In this document: positions 7,992 to 15,980 of the stretch, piece by piece | How positions within the stretch are numbered: the stretch's first letter is position 1 | How the letters are laid out: every line of letters begins with the position of its first letter | From: Candidatus Desulfovibrio intestinipullorum | GTDB lineage: Bacteria > Desulfobacterota > Desulfovibrionia > Desulfovibrionales > Desulfovibrionaceae | NCBI GenBank assembly: GCA_019113165.1 | Contig: DXHV01000059.1 | Location: 1-41,772 of the forward strand | Direction: 5' to 3' | DNA length: 41,772 bases | Translations under genes and position numbers: made by a program | Notes under the pieces: generated by a model | The model's database searches: none | Told to the model about the DNA's origin: nothing | Seen by the model: only the letters and a program-made list of their open reading frames with translations

Positions 7992-9818
7992 ATGACCTTG
8001 TTACGACCCAGAATCCTCGATACATTTACCCTGCAGGATGTCAAACAGCCGCAATTGTACCGGGATCTCTACCCCTACACCCAGATCTGCCGGACCACCT
8101 TTGACGACGTTGTCCTGGCCCCCCATCCGGCCGGGGAAATGCACATCACGGACACCACCTTCCGCGACGGTCAGCAGGCTCGTCCGCCCTACACGGTCGC
8201 CCAGATCAAGAAGATGTTCGAGTTCCTGTACAGGCTCGGCGGCCGTACAGGCCTCATTTCCGCCTCGGAATTCTTCCTCTACTCGGAAAAGGATCGCCGC
8301 AGCATAGAAGTGTGTCGATCCTTAGGCTATCAGTTCCCCAAGGTGACCGCCTGGATCCGGGCCAACAAGCAGGATCTGGCCCTGGCCAGAGACATGGAGT
8401 TCGACGAGGTGGGCATGCTCACCAGCGTGTCGGACTACCACATCTTCCTCAAGCTGGGCAAAACCCGCCAGCAGGCCATGGACATGTACGTGGACATGGC
8501 TCGCCAGGCTCTTGAATGGGGCATTGTGCCCCGCTGCCACTTCGAGGACATCACCCGTGCGGACATCTACGGCTTCTGCCTGCCCCTGGCCCAGCAGCTC
8601 ATGGAGCTCTCCAGACAGGCCAACATGCCCGTCAAGATCCGCCTGTGCGACACCATGGGCTACGGTGTGCCCTATCCCGGTGCCGCGCTGCCGCGTTCCG
8701 TGCAGCGCCTTGTGCACGCCTTTACGGACGAGGCCGGCGTGCCCGGCGAACAGCTGGAATGGCACGGCCACAACGACTTCCACAAGGTGCTCGTCAACGG
8801 CGTCACGGCCTGGCTCTATGGCTGCGGTTCCGTCAACGGCACCCTCTTCGGCTTCGGCGAGCGCACGGGCAACACCCCCATCGAAGCCCTGGCCATCGAA
8901 TACATTTCCATCACTGGCGATGACGCCGCCGCCGACACCAGGGTTATCAGCGAAATTGCCGAGTTCTTCGAAAAGGAACTCAAGTACAGCATTCCGCCGA
9001 ACTATCCCTTTGCCGGCCGCGACTTCAATGCCACCAGCGCCGGCGTCCATGTGGACGGCATCCTCAAGAACGAGGAAATCTACAACATCTTCGACACCAC
9101 TCTGCTGCTCGGCAAGCCCGTGCCCATTGTCATCACCGACAAGTCCGGCCGTGCCGGCGTGGCCTACTGGATCAACCACAACCTCCATCTGAACGGAACA
9201 GGCAAGGAAGTCACCAAGAAGCATCCTTCCGTGGGCAAGATTTACAACGACATCATGAAGGCCTACGAGAACGGCCGTACCACGCACTTCTCCTACGAGG
9301 AAATGCAGAACCTCGTGCACCGCTACATGCCCGAGTTCCAGATCACCGAGTACGACCGCATGAAGCAGCTCGCAGGCGAACTCTCCGCCTATGTGCTCAT
9401 CCGCCTCTCCCACGAAAGGGATCTGCTGGACTTCGGTGCCAGGGCCACGGAGCTGCTGGAAAACTTTGCCAGGCAGCACACCTTCATTCAGCTCATCTCC
9501 CTGACCGACAGCAAGGGCCTGCTCAAGTGCATGGCCCTGACTGCGGACAAGACCTACCGTCCCCTCTACTCCTCCCTGCACGAGGACTTCGACTTCTCGG
9601 ATCGCGAATGGTTCCAGGTACCCATGCAGACAGGCGATCTGCACATCATGGACGTCTACACATCGCGCTTCACAGGCAAGCTCATCATTACCGTCTCCTG
9701 CGCGGTCACGGACGAGGAGGATCAGATCCTGGGCGTCCTGAGCTGCGACATGCAGGTCGAGCAGATCCTCAAGCATGCCCAGGAGCTTGTGCACGAGGAC
9801 GACAGGGACGAAGCCTAG
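7992..9818 (+). CDS. Re-citrate synthase-like DRE-TIM metallolyase with C-terminal Cache/PDC-like domain
   Basis: A 608-residue cytoplasmic protein. Residues ~48-345 form the HMGL-like TIM barrel of the homocitrate/isopropylmalate/Re-citrate synthase family. TDTTFRDGQQ (Arg58, Asp59, Gln61) and WHGHND (His258, His260, Asn261) are the metal and substrate ligands. In Desulfovibrio and Clostridium kluyveri such enzymes are Re-citrate synthases, condensing acetyl-CoA and oxaloacetate. An aconitase gene 751 bp downstream supports that role. After a helical linker (~450-495), residues ~496-590 look like a Cache/PDC sensor domain: FIQLISLTDSKG, then FDFSDREWFQVPMQTGDLHI, then ITVSCAVTDEEDQILGVL. There is no signal peptide or membrane segment, so the sensor would be cytoplasmic. 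It may make the enzyme respond to a small ligand (inference). Homocitrate or isopropylmalate synthase are alternatives. The ATG follows GGGAGGCGAG. Confidence 0.8.
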   Translation: MTLLRPRILDTFTLQDVKQPQLYRDLYPYTQICRTTFDDVVLAPHPAGEMHITDTTFRDGQQARPPYTVAQIKKMFEFLYRLGGRTGLISASEFFLYSEKDRRSIEVCRSLGYQFPKVTAWIRANKQDLALARDMEFDEVGMLTSVSDYHIFLKLGKTRQQAMDMYVDMARQALEWGIVPRCHFEDITRADIYGFCLPLAQQLMELSRQANMPVKIRLCDTMGYGVPYPGAALPRSVQRLVHAFTDEAGVPGEQLEWHGHNDFHKVLVNGVTAWLYGCGSVNGTLFGFGERTGNTPIEALAIEYISITGDDAAADTRVISEIAEFFEKELKYSIPPNYPFAGRDFNATSAGVHVDGILKNEEIYNIFDTTLLLGKPVPIVITDKSGRAGVAYWINHNLHLNGTGKEVTKKHPSVGKIYNDIMKAYENGRTTHFSYEEMQNLVHRYMPEFQITEYDRMKQLAGELSAYVLIRLSHERDLLDFGARATELLENFARQHTFIQLISLTDSKGLLKCMALTADKTYRPLYSSLHEDFDFSDREWFQVPMQTGDLHIMDVYTSRFTGKLIITVSCAVTDEEDQILGVLSCDMQVEQILKHAQELVHEDDRDEA

Positions 9819-9880
9819 GCATCACCCTCAGACAGGACCTGCCCCGTGCATCCTGAAGACACGGGACTCGCCCTCCTGTG

Positions 9881-10543
9881 ATGGACGAATGTGTCATGCT
9901 GAGCATGCTTCTTCTCTTCCTTGTCACCTCCCTGCTCTTTGCCATGCTGCCGGGGCCCGACTTTGCGCTCATCCTGCGCACGTCCCTCATCCATGGCAAA
10001 AGGCAGGCCCTGTCCACGTCCCTTGGCATTGCCTGCGGCCTCTGTGTTCATACGGCCCTCAGCGTGCTCGGCCTGAGTGCCGTCATTGCCCACTCACCCT
10101 TTCTCTTTGCCTGCATCACCTATGCCGGCGCGGCCTATCTGGCCTATATCGGCCTGCACGCCCTGTTTTCCAGGCCTGCCAGCAGTGCCCAAAACACTTC
10201 TGCCACAGGGGAGAGGCAGCCCCAACGCGCCCTTCTTTCCAATGGCAAGGCCTTTCAGTTCGGCTTTCTGACCAATGTGCTCAATCCCAAGGCCATACTG
10301 TTCTATCTGACCTTTCTTCCGCAGTTTCTTGTTCAGTCAGCCCCTGTACCGATCCCGGGTCAGCTTTTTCTCCTGGGATTCTGCTCCTGCCTGGTCACGG
10401 GCGGCTGGTTCATCTTCCTGAGCTGCATGCTCAGCAGGGTCCGCCGCTACTTCGAGAACGAAACCTTCAGGCGCTGGCTTGAACGCGTGACAGGCTGCAT
10501 CTTTCTCGGCTTCAGCGTGAAGCTTCTGGCAACATCCTCCTAA
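9881..10543 (+). CDS. LysE/RhtB family amino-acid exporter
   Basis: A polytopic inner-membrane protein of about 220 residues with roughly six hydrophobic segments. The N-terminus has the family signature FAMLPGPDFALILRTSLIHG (the PGP motif after the first helix), and FQFGFLTNVLNPKAILFYLT is the typical second half signature. The family exports amino acids or similar small metabolites by proton antiport. The start is uncertain: GTG at 9878, ATG at 9881 and ATG at 9896 are in frame, and the last gives the usual distance to the PGP motif. No strong ribosome binding site is seen. It sits between the citrate synthase-like gene (62 bp away) and the aconitase (26 bp away), all on one strand and probably one operon. 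This hints at export of a product made downstream, such as glutamate or another amino acid; the substrate is not shown by sequence. Confidence 0.85.
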   Translation: MDECVMLSMLLLFLVTSLLFAMLPGPDFALILRTSLIHGKRQALSTSLGIACGLCVHTALSVLGLSAVIAHSPFLFACITYAGAAYLAYIGLHALFSRPASSAQNTSATGERQPQRALLSNGKAFQFGFLTNVLNPKAILFYLTFLPQFLVQSAPVPIPGQLFLLGFCSCLVTGGWFIFLSCMLSRVRRYFENETFRRWLERVTGCIFLGFSVKLLATSS

Positions 10544-10569
10544 CTTCTAAACCCCAGAGCCAGTTCATC

Positions 10570-12876
10570 ATGATAACCCTTCAGGATAGACCGACCATAC
10601 TCGCCGACGGCGCCCTCCTGTCCCAGGAAGAAGCCCAGGCCCGCGGCATAGATGTGGATGCCGCACACAAGGAAACACTTGCGGCGCGCATTTTGTCCGC
10701 ACATTCCAAACCCTCCGACAGGGATGACCTGCTCCATGTCACCTTTGATGCCCTGGTTTCCCACGACATCACCTACGTGGGCATCATCCAGACAGCCCGT
10801 GCCAGCGGCCTCACCAGATTTCCCCTTCCCTATGCCCTGACCAACTGCCACAACAGCCTCTGTGCCGTGGGCGGCACCATCAACGAGGACGACCACCTCT
10901 TCGGCCTGACGGCTGCCCAGAAATACGGCGGCACCTTCGTGCCCACCAACCTGGCCGTCATCCATCAGTACGCCAGGGAAATGCTGGCCGGCTGCGGACG
11001 CATGATCCTGGGCTCCGATAGCCATACCCGCTACGGCGCCCTGGGCTGCATGGGCGTTGGCGAAGGCGGTCCCGAGCTGGTCAAGCAGCTGCTCAGCAGA
11101 ACCTATGACATCCCCAGGCCCCAGGTGGTGCTCATCTGGCTGGAAAACGCCCCCAGGCCCGGCGTCGGACCGCAGGACGTGGCGCTGGCCATCATCGGCG
11201 CCGTCTTCAAAAACGGCTTTGTGAAGAACAAGGTCATGGAATTTGCAGGCCCCGGCGTTGCCAGCCTGTCCGTGGAATACCGCTGCGGTATTGATGTCAT
11301 GACCACGGAAACCACCTGTCTCTCCTCCATCTGGGTCACGGACGACAAGGTGCAGCAGTATCTGGCCTGTCACGGCAGGCAGGACGACTTCAAAAAGCTC
11401 GATCACACCGCTCCGGCCGCCTTTGCCTCCGTGGTGCGCGTGGACCTCGCCAGAGTGGAACCCATGATTGCCCTGCCCTTCCATCCGAGCAATGTCTATC
11501 CCATTGCCGAAGTGCAGAAGCATGCCAGGGATATCTTCGCCACCATTGACGAAAATGCCAGAAAGCAGTTCGGAGCCACGGCAGAGGCCTTCTCCCTGTG
11601 CAACAAGATTCACGACAACGAGGTGCAGGTCGATCAGGGCATCATTGCCGGCTGTGCCGGCGGATCCTTTGAAAACCTCACTCTGGCTGCCGCCATCCTG
11701 GAAGGCAAAAGCACGGGCAATGCCGCCTTCTCCCTGTCGGTCTATCCGGCCTCCGAGCCCCAGGCCCTGGCCCTGGTCCAGAACGGCTCCTACGCAAAGC
11801 TCATGGCAGCCGGCGCGCTCATCAAGAGCGCCTTCTGCGGTCCGTGTTTCGGCGCAGGCGACACGCCTGCCCACGGCGCCCTGTCCATCCGCCACTCCAC
11901 CCGCAACTTCCCCAACAGGGAAGGGTCCAAGCCCGGCAACGGCCAGCTCTCCGGCGTGGCCCTCATGGATGCCCGCTCCATTGCCGCCACGGCGGCCAAT
12001 GGCGGCCGGCTGACCAAGGCCACGGATCTGGACTGGGACAAGCTTTCCTGCTCCCTGGACTATCACTTCGATGCCGGCATCTACCAGCGCCGCTGCTATC
12101 AGGGCTATGGCAACCCGAAGCCCGAAACAAAGCTTGTCTGCGGTCCCAACATCACGGACTGGCCGACCATGAGCGCCCTGCCCGAGCATCTGCTGCTCAG
12201 GGTCTGCTGCGTCATTACCGATCCGGTCACCACCACGGACGAGCTCATTCCCTCCGGCGAGACATCTTCCCTGCGTTCCAATCCCCGCAAGCTTTCCGAA
12301 TTCACGCTCTCGCGCAGGGATCCGCAGTACGTCTCCAGGGCCAAGGCCGTGCAGGCCCTGGAAACGGCCCGCCTGGCCAATGCCGAAGACCCCGCTCTGG
12401 TGCAGTCCGTCCAGGACATGTGTGCGCCGCTCGAACAGGCCGATGCCGCCCTGTGGCAGCGCCTCTTTGACCACAAGAGCCTGGCCGACATGGGCATAGG
12501 ATCCACCATCTTTGCCGTGAAGCCCGGTGACGGCAGCGCCAGGGAACAGGCCGCCTCCTGTCAGAAGGTGCTGGGCGGCTGGGCCAACCTGGCCGAGGAA
12601 TACGCCACCAAGCGCTACCGCTCCAACCTCATCAACTGGGGCATGCTGCCCTTCCTGCTGACGCCCGGTCTTGGGCAGCAGCTGCAGGACGGCGACTGCG
12701 TCCTTGTGCCGGACGTGCGCCGGGCCATAGAGGACAAGGCGGACAGCCTGCAGGCCTGGATCCTCCACGAACAGACGGCCCGTCCGGTCACCCTGTCCCT
12801 GGGGGCCCTGACCGAGGACGAACGCACCATCATCCTCAACGGCTGCCTCATCAACTTCTACAGGAACGGCAACTAG
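10570..12876 (+). CDS. Aconitase-family hydratase
   Basis: A 768-residue 4Fe-4S hydro-lyase of the aconitase superfamily, similar in length to the YbhJ branch. Cysteines 362 (in AGCAGGSFEN), 423 and 426 (in FCGPCFGAGD) match the cluster ligands of aconitase, and GSDSHTRYGALGCMGVGEGG holds the conserved active-site Asp-Ser-His. The likely reaction is citrate to isocitrate via cis-aconitate, using citrate made by the product of the gene at 7992. An incomplete oxidative branch ending in 2-oxoglutarate for glutamate synthesis is known in Desulfovibrio. No isocitrate dehydrogenase is in the window. The ATG at 10570 has only a weak upstream purine stretch (CCAGAG), so translation may depend on the preceding gene. 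2-Methylisocitrate dehydratase-like activity is an alternative. A strong terminator follows. Confidence 0.83.
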   Translation: MITLQDRPTILADGALLSQEEAQARGIDVDAAHKETLAARILSAHSKPSDRDDLLHVTFDALVSHDITYVGIIQTARASGLTRFPLPYALTNCHNSLCAVGGTINEDDHLFGLTAAQKYGGTFVPTNLAVIHQYAREMLAGCGRMILGSDSHTRYGALGCMGVGEGGPELVKQLLSRTYDIPRPQVVLIWLENAPRPGVGPQDVALAIIGAVFKNGFVKNKVMEFAGPGVASLSVEYRCGIDVMTTETTCLSSIWVTDDKVQQYLACHGRQDDFKKLDHTAPAAFASVVRVDLARVEPMIALPFHPSNVYPIAEVQKHARDIFATIDENARKQFGATAEAFSLCNKIHDNEVQVDQGIIAGCAGGSFENLTLAAAILEGKSTGNAAFSLSVYPASEPQALALVQNGSYAKLMAAGALIKSAFCGPCFGAGDTPAHGALSIRHSTRNFPNREGSKPGNGQLSGVALMDARSIAATAANGGRLTKATDLDWDKLSCSLDYHFDAGIYQRRCYQGYGNPKPETKLVCGPNITDWPTMSALPEHLLLRVCCVITDPVTTTDELIPSGETSSLRSNPRKLSEFTLSRRDPQYVSRAKAVQALETARLANAEDPALVQSVQDMCAPLEQADAALWQRLFDHKSLADMGIGSTIFAVKPGDGSAREQAASCQKVLGGWANLAEEYATKRYRSNLINWGMLPFLLTPGLGQQLQDGDCVLVPDVRRAIEDKADSLQAWILHEQTARPVTLSLGALTEDERTIILNGCLINFYRNGN

Positions 12877-12907
12877 GGCCTGAAGACCTTTACGCCCTGC
12901 AAAGCAA

Positions 12908-12956
12908 GAAAGTCCCCTTCTCCCGTACAAGGCGGGACAAGGGGACTTTCCTTTTT
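12908..12956 (+). terminator. Rho-independent terminator after the aconitase gene
   Basis: A 12-bp perfect stem, GAAAGTCCCCTT (12908-12919) with AAGGGGACTTTC (12939-12950). An inner TCCCG/CGGGA stem extends it, and CTTTTTT follows. The minus-strand side is only moderately T-rich, so any role for convergent serS is weaker. Confidence 0.92.
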
Positions 12957-13027
12957 TGGCTTTGGGTGTGCTTTGGGCCGGGCGCTTCAGGCGAACACTT
13001 CAGGCACGCATCAGCTGCACACGGGGA

Positions 13028-14311
13028 CTAGCGCAGACGGGCATCCGGCTCTATGACCTCAAGGCCGCCCATGTAGGGGACAAGGGCCCTGGGCACGACG
13101 ACGCTGCCGTCCTTTTGCTGATAGTTTTCCAGAATGGCGGCCAGGGTACGCCCGGTGGGCAGACCGGAACCGTTCAGGGTATGCACAAAGGCCGACTTGC
13201 CGCCCCTGGGTTTGAAACGGATGTTGGCACGGCGGGCCTGGAAGTCCACGCAGTTGGAGCAGGAAGAAATTTCTCTGTAGGTCTTCTGATAGGGGAACCA
13301 GACTTCCAGGTCATAGGTCTTGGCCGAGCCAAAGCCCATATCGCCCGTGCACAGGACAATCTGGCGGAAGGGCAGTTCCAGGCGCTCGAGCAGCTTGCGG
13401 GCGTGTCCGGTCATGAGTTCCAGCTGATTGAAGCTGTCGTCGGGATGGGCAAAGCGCACCATTTCAATCTTGGTGAACTGATGCATTCTGATGAGGCCCC
13501 TTGTGTCCTTGCCCGCAGAACCTGCTTCGGAACGGAAGCAGGGAGTGGCGGCCGTATAGGCCCTGGGCAGATCTTCCTCGGCCAGCACCTCGCCGGCGTG
13601 CAGATTGGTCAGCGGCACTTCTGCCGTGGGGATCAGATAGGTCCCCTCGCGCAGCTTGAAGAGATCTTCCTCGAACTTGGGCAGCTGCCCTGTACCGGTC
13701 ATGGTCTCCCTGTTGACAATGGCCGGAGGAATGACCTCGATGTAGTCCTCTTCCTTCGTGTGAACATCCAGGAAGAAGTTGACCAGGGCCCGGTCCAGAC
13801 GAGCGGCCCAGCCCTGGGAAACCACAAAGCGGCTGCCGGACAGTCTGGATGCGCGCTCGAAGTCGAGGCCCTTCAGATTGGTGCCGATGTCCCAGTGGGC
13901 CAGCGGCTCGAAATCAAAGGTCCTGGGCGTGCCGTATTTGGCAATTTCCACGTTTTCGGTCTCGTCCCTGCCCACGGGAACGGACGCATCCGGGATGTTG
14001 GGGACGCTGAGCATCCACTCTTCCAGACGTGCCCGAGCCTCGTCCGCCTTGGCATCCAGAGCCTTGATGCGGGCAGCCATATCCGCCAGTTCTGCCAGCA
14101 GTGCCGAGGCATCCTGGCCTTCCCTCTTCATGCGGGCCACGTCCTGGGACGCGGCATTGCGGCGGCTCTTGAGTTCTTCCACTTCGGCAATATACTTGCG
14201 GCGGACACTGTCTATTTCCTGAAATTCGTCAATGGTCAGTGCAGAATGGCGATCCTGCAGCGCCTTGGCCAATATTTCCGGCTGTTTTTGAATGCGTTTG
14301 AGATCGAGCAT
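13028..14311 (-). CDS. serS: Seryl-tRNA synthetase
   Basis: Class II aminoacyl-tRNA synthetase charging tRNA-Ser (and tRNA-Sec). The 427 residues are normal for the family. The N-terminal ~100 residues are the antiparallel coiled-coil arm that grips the tRNA extra arm. Class II motif 2 is seen in [20 protein letters not shown] and motif 3 in [20 protein letters not shown], with the ATP-binding arginine. The reading frame stays open upstream to 14695. The start [12 protein letters not shown] matches the canonical SerRS N-terminus and has AGGAA at proper spacing, so 14311 is chosen. It stands alone, convergent with the aconitase operon. Confidence 0.96.
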   Translation of the reverse strand: MLDLKRIQKQPEILAKALQDRHSALTIDEFQEIDSVRRKYIAEVEELKSRRNAASQDVARMKREGQDASALLAELADMAARIKALDAKADEARARLEEWMLSVPNIPDASVPVGRDETENVEIAKYGTPRTFDFEPLAHWDIGTNLKGLDFERASRLSGSRFVVSQGWAARLDRALVNFFLDVHTKEEDYIEVIPPAIVNRETMTGTGQLPKFEEDLFKLREGTYLIPTAEVPLTNLHAGEVLAEEDLPRAYTAATPCFRSEAGSAGKDTRGLIRMHQFTKIEMVRFAHPDDSFNQLELMTGHARKLLERLELPFRQIVLCTGDMGFGSAKTYDLEVWFPYQKTYREISSCSNCVDFQARRANIRFKPRGGKSAFVHTLNGSGLPTGRTLAAILENYQQKDGSVVVPRALVPYMGGLEVIEPDARLR

Positions 14312-14879
14312 AGTAATTCCTGGATCAACGAAAAAATGGTTTTCCCCTGACAGGGCCAAGACGCGCCTCATGCGCCGTCTCCGCTGCCGCAGCAGGGCGT
14401 ACCGCAGGCTGGCCGGACGCTGTCCGGCCCTTGGCTGCAGGCACAGGCCCTGCGCTGTGTGCCGGGGATTTTTGCCTTTCTGTTTCCTTTGTGCTATCAG
14501 CACCTTGGCAGGTCTGCCTGCCTGTACAAGCACCAGGCATGAGAGCACCGCTGCGGGATCTGCCGAAGGGAGCCCCGGAGAGGGGGATCTCCTGCAGACA
14601 GCATATCCCAGAAAAAATTTGGCGGAATCCGCATCATTCGGGCAGCATCCGGGCCCTGGCATGGCCCCGGAGTGCAGGGCTTCCCGTTCCGGCAAGCTTC
14701 TCTACCACTCCGTTACCCCCATGGCAAGAAAGCCTGTCTTGCGCATCTGTTCGCAGCCCTGTCCGCCTGTACCCGACTTTTTTCTGCACGGGCATTGAGA
14801 CGCAAAGGTACGCATTCCGTCATGCCAATGTGATCGTTTTCCCTTTTTCTCTATTAACTTCTGTGCTTCGAGGCCTCCT
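14312..14879. other. Long intergenic region serS / lipoprotein gene
   Basis: 568 bp without a supported gene. It must carry the serS promoter (minus) and the lipoprotein-gene promoter (plus). One striking structure is a perfect 8-bp stem with a 3-nt loop, GGCCGGAC (14411-14418), GCT, GTCCGGCC (14422-14429). It has no T-run and so is not a standard terminator. No tRNA, tmRNA, SRP RNA or RNase P RNA signature was recognised. Confidence 0.4.
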
Positions 14880-15464
14880 ATGACGTTTACCCGCTGTCTT
14901 ACCGTGCTGTGCACCCTGGCCGCTCTCCTTCTTCTGAGTGCCTGCGGTCCCAGCAATACAGTGCATCTTGTTCCGCTCAAACCCGCAAGCAATGTGCTGC
15001 CCACTCCGTCCTCTTCCACCATTGCCGTCGTGCAGTTTGCCGACAAGCGCGTCGACACTTCTGCCCTGGGCATGCGTCGTGACAAGAGCTACTTCACGAC
15101 CATGGATTCCCCCACGGAATGGATGAGCAAGGCCATTGCCGATCACATTGGTGCCCAGGGCTATCAGGTTTCCTACGCCACCTCTGCAGCCGAGGCCATC
15201 AAGGCCAACCCCGACTACATTCTCACCGGCTCCCTGGAAAAGCTCGACATACAGGAAAACTCCGCGACTTCCTTCGAGACCACCATCCGCGCCAAGTATG
15301 TGCTGAGCAACAGGGACAAGAAGCTTGTGCTCGAGACGCTGACGGCCAATCAGAGCAAGACCTCCCTGCCCAGCAGCAGTGCCGTGGAAAGCCTCCTTGC
15401 GGACACGCTCAAGGACATCATCAATCCCATGTTCCAGAAGGTGCAGTCCTTCATCAAGCACTAG
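14880..15464 (+). CDS. YajG-like lipoprotein
   Basis: A 194-residue predicted lipoprotein. The first 21 residues form a signal peptide with a basic Arg5, a hydrophobic core and the lipobox L-S-A-C, giving lipidated Cys22. The rest resembles the YajG family of uncharacterised envelope lipoproteins: an N-terminal strand SSTIAVVQFADKRVD, a middle with WMSKAIADHIGAQGYQVSY, and a C-terminal helical stretch SLLADTLKDIINPMFQKVQ that mirrors the VADAVNSVLTDTI-type region of YajG. Function in the family is not established. Asp23 is absent (Gly23 follows the Cys), so outer-membrane sorting is likely by the +2 rule. It is followed by a terminator at 15513 and is probably monocistronic. Confidence 0.7.
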   Translation: MTFTRCLTVLCTLAALLLLSACGPSNTVHLVPLKPASNVLPTPSSSTIAVVQFADKRVDTSALGMRRDKSYFTTMDSPTEWMSKAIADHIGAQGYQVSYATSAAEAIKANPDYILTGSLEKLDIQENSATSFETTIRAKYVLSNRDKKLVLETLTANQSKTSLPSSSAVESLLADTLKDIINPMFQKVQSFIKH

Positions 15465-15512
15465 CAGGCCCCGGGCAGATCCGGACAGCCTGAATCTGCA
15501 GATTGTCAGCAT

Positions 15513-15546
15513 GCGGCACTTTCTTGAGGGAAAGTGTCGCTTTTTT
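15513..15546 (+). terminator. Rho-independent terminator after the lipoprotein gene
   Basis: An 11-bp stem with one G-T pair (15513-15523 with 15530-15540), a 6-nt loop, then TTTTTT. Confidence 0.92.
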
Positions 15547-15623
15547 CTGTCCCCTGGCCATGCCGCACTGCCGCATGGCCAGGTCACACTTCATACCGGC
15601 AAAGAACACATCGGGAACGTCTC

Positions 15624-15971
15624 ATGAGCCAGCCTGTTCTCATCAAGATCTATGCACACTTTGCCCCGGTGACGGACGATGTCGTCCGGGAGCTTGAAGA
15701 CTGCGTGTCCTCGGCCATTTGTGCCGAGGACTTTACAGGCCCCATTGTCTCCACTCTTGGCGACATGGTGCGCCTCAGTTTTGAAGGCATCTACTTTCCG
15801 GAAGAAGAGGTGGCGGACATTGTTCGCCGGGCCGTCGAAGACGGCGCCAGCGGCAAGATGGACGTCCTCGACCTGGAAAACTGGCACATGACCCGCTACG
15901 AGGGAAAGGATCACGTCCTGCACAGGAGCGGAGCGCCCCTCAACAATGTCCTGGACTTTTCCGGCTTCTAG
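15624..15971 (+). CDS. Conserved hypothetical small protein
   Basis: A 115-residue acidic, soluble protein that I do not recognise. It begins MSQPVLIKIYAHFAPVTDDV and alternates predicted strands and amphipathic helices, for example EEEVADIVRRAVEDG. It has no signal peptide, metal motif or membrane segment. The ATG at 15624 is chosen because the frame upstream runs through the terminator at 15513. Only a weak GGGAA lies before it. It lies 9 bp from the end of convergent mutL and has its own upstream terminator, so it seems to be a separate transcription unit. Codon choice looks like its neighbours, which supports a real gene. Confidence 0.6.
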   Translation: MSQPVLIKIYAHFAPVTDDVVRELEDCVSSAICAEDFTGPIVSTLGDMVRLSFEGIYFPEEEVADIVRRAVEDGASGKMDVLDLENWHMTRYEGKDHVLHRSGAPLNNVLDFSGF

Positions 15972-15980
15972 CTCCGTCCC

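Noticed and set aside
9844..9866. CCCGTG/CACGGG inverted repeat after the citrate synthase-like gene as a terminator
   Set aside because: The stem is only 6 bp with an 11-nt loop and no T-run, and the next genes follow closely on the same strand.
10540..12930. Open frame of 796 codons on the minus strand over the aconitase gene
   Set aside because: It is slightly longer than the real gene but lies opposite it, includes the terminator, and lacks any motif; the plus strand has all three Fe-S cysteines.
14411..14429. GC-rich 8-bp hairpin as a terminator
   Set aside because: There is no T-run on either strand and no gene end adjoins it.
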